Positions 14,553 to 14,573 of a stretch of 14,573 nt of DNA are shown piece by piece. Within the stretch, counting starts at the first letter, position 1. The number at the start of each line of letters is the position of its first letter. The stretch lies in assembly GCA_019689775.1 (NCBI GenBank), contig JADGGV010000047.1, positions 1 to 14,573 of the forward strand, written 5' to 3'. The translations under genes and the position numbers were made by a program. The DNA is from Gemmatimonadota bacterium (GTDB taxonomy: Bacteria; Gemmatimonadota; Gemmatimonadetes; Longimicrobiales; RSA9). Under the pieces are notes generated by a model. The model was not told the origin of the DNA. It saw nothing but the letters and a program-made list of their open reading frames with translations, and did not search any database.

Positions 14553-14573
14553 GCGGGGCGGGTGGGGGCCGCC

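Noticed and set aside
1..14573. CRISPR arrays, tRNA or rRNA genes, insertion sequences, att sites, and an anti-phage or other defence system
   Set aside because: None was found: no regularly spaced direct repeats apart from the protein-level RCC1 units, no cloverleaf-like or rRNA-like segments, no transposase motifs, and all genes are accounted for by surface-polysaccharide functions plus the RCC1 lipoprotein.

Overview
The window is very GC-rich (well over 65% by eye, not computed) and gene-dense, with overlapping start and stop codons. It comes from a Gram-negative-type, two-membrane bacterium: it encodes outer-membrane barrel proteins, a Wza-type exporter and a Wzc-type kinase. Signal peptides ending in '-LRAQ', together with an RCC1-type lipoprotein and PHP-type phosphatase in the same neighbourhood, suggest Gemmatimonadota. 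That is inference only; other high-GC phyla such as Myxococcota are not excluded.

Layout. (1) 47-1240, minus strand: a lipoprotein made of seven RCC1 repeats (predicted beta-propeller). (2) 1364-3306, plus strand: two translationally coupled family-2 glycosyltransferases, divergent from the RCC1 gene. (3) 3401-5101, minus strand: a Wzi-type capsule-assembly outer-membrane protein, convergent with the glycosyltransferases. (4) 5116-14510, plus strand: one long apparent operon. It encodes a family-4 glycosyltransferase, WecB-type UDP-GlcNAc 2-epimerase, O-antigen polymerase/ligase-type membrane protein, PHP-type (CpsB/YwqE) tyrosine phosphatase, short Wza-type export protein, single-chain Wzc-type co-polymerase/tyrosine kinase, and a second Wzi-like barrel with an SLH-like N-terminal module. 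A GC-rich hairpin follows the last gene.

How the genes fit together. This is a surface-polysaccharide (capsule/exopolysaccharide) locus of the Wzy-dependent type. WecB would supply UDP-ManNAc, the three glycosyltransferases would build a lipid-linked repeat unit, and the Wzy-like protein would polymerise it. Wzc would set chain length and couple to Wza for export, with its C-terminal tyrosines dephosphorylated by the PHP protein. The two Wzi-like barrels would handle outer-membrane passage or attachment. No Wzx flippase or initiating phosphoglycosyltransferase lies in the window, so the pathway is incomplete here.

The most unusual points are the exporter's design (about 210 residues, no lipobox, hydrophobic extreme C-terminus), two different Wzi-like barrels, the SLH-like module on one of them, and the pairing of a PHP phosphatase with a single-chain kinase. 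I see no RNA genes, CRISPR arrays, insertion sequences or att sites. No stretch longer than 300 bases lacks a gene.
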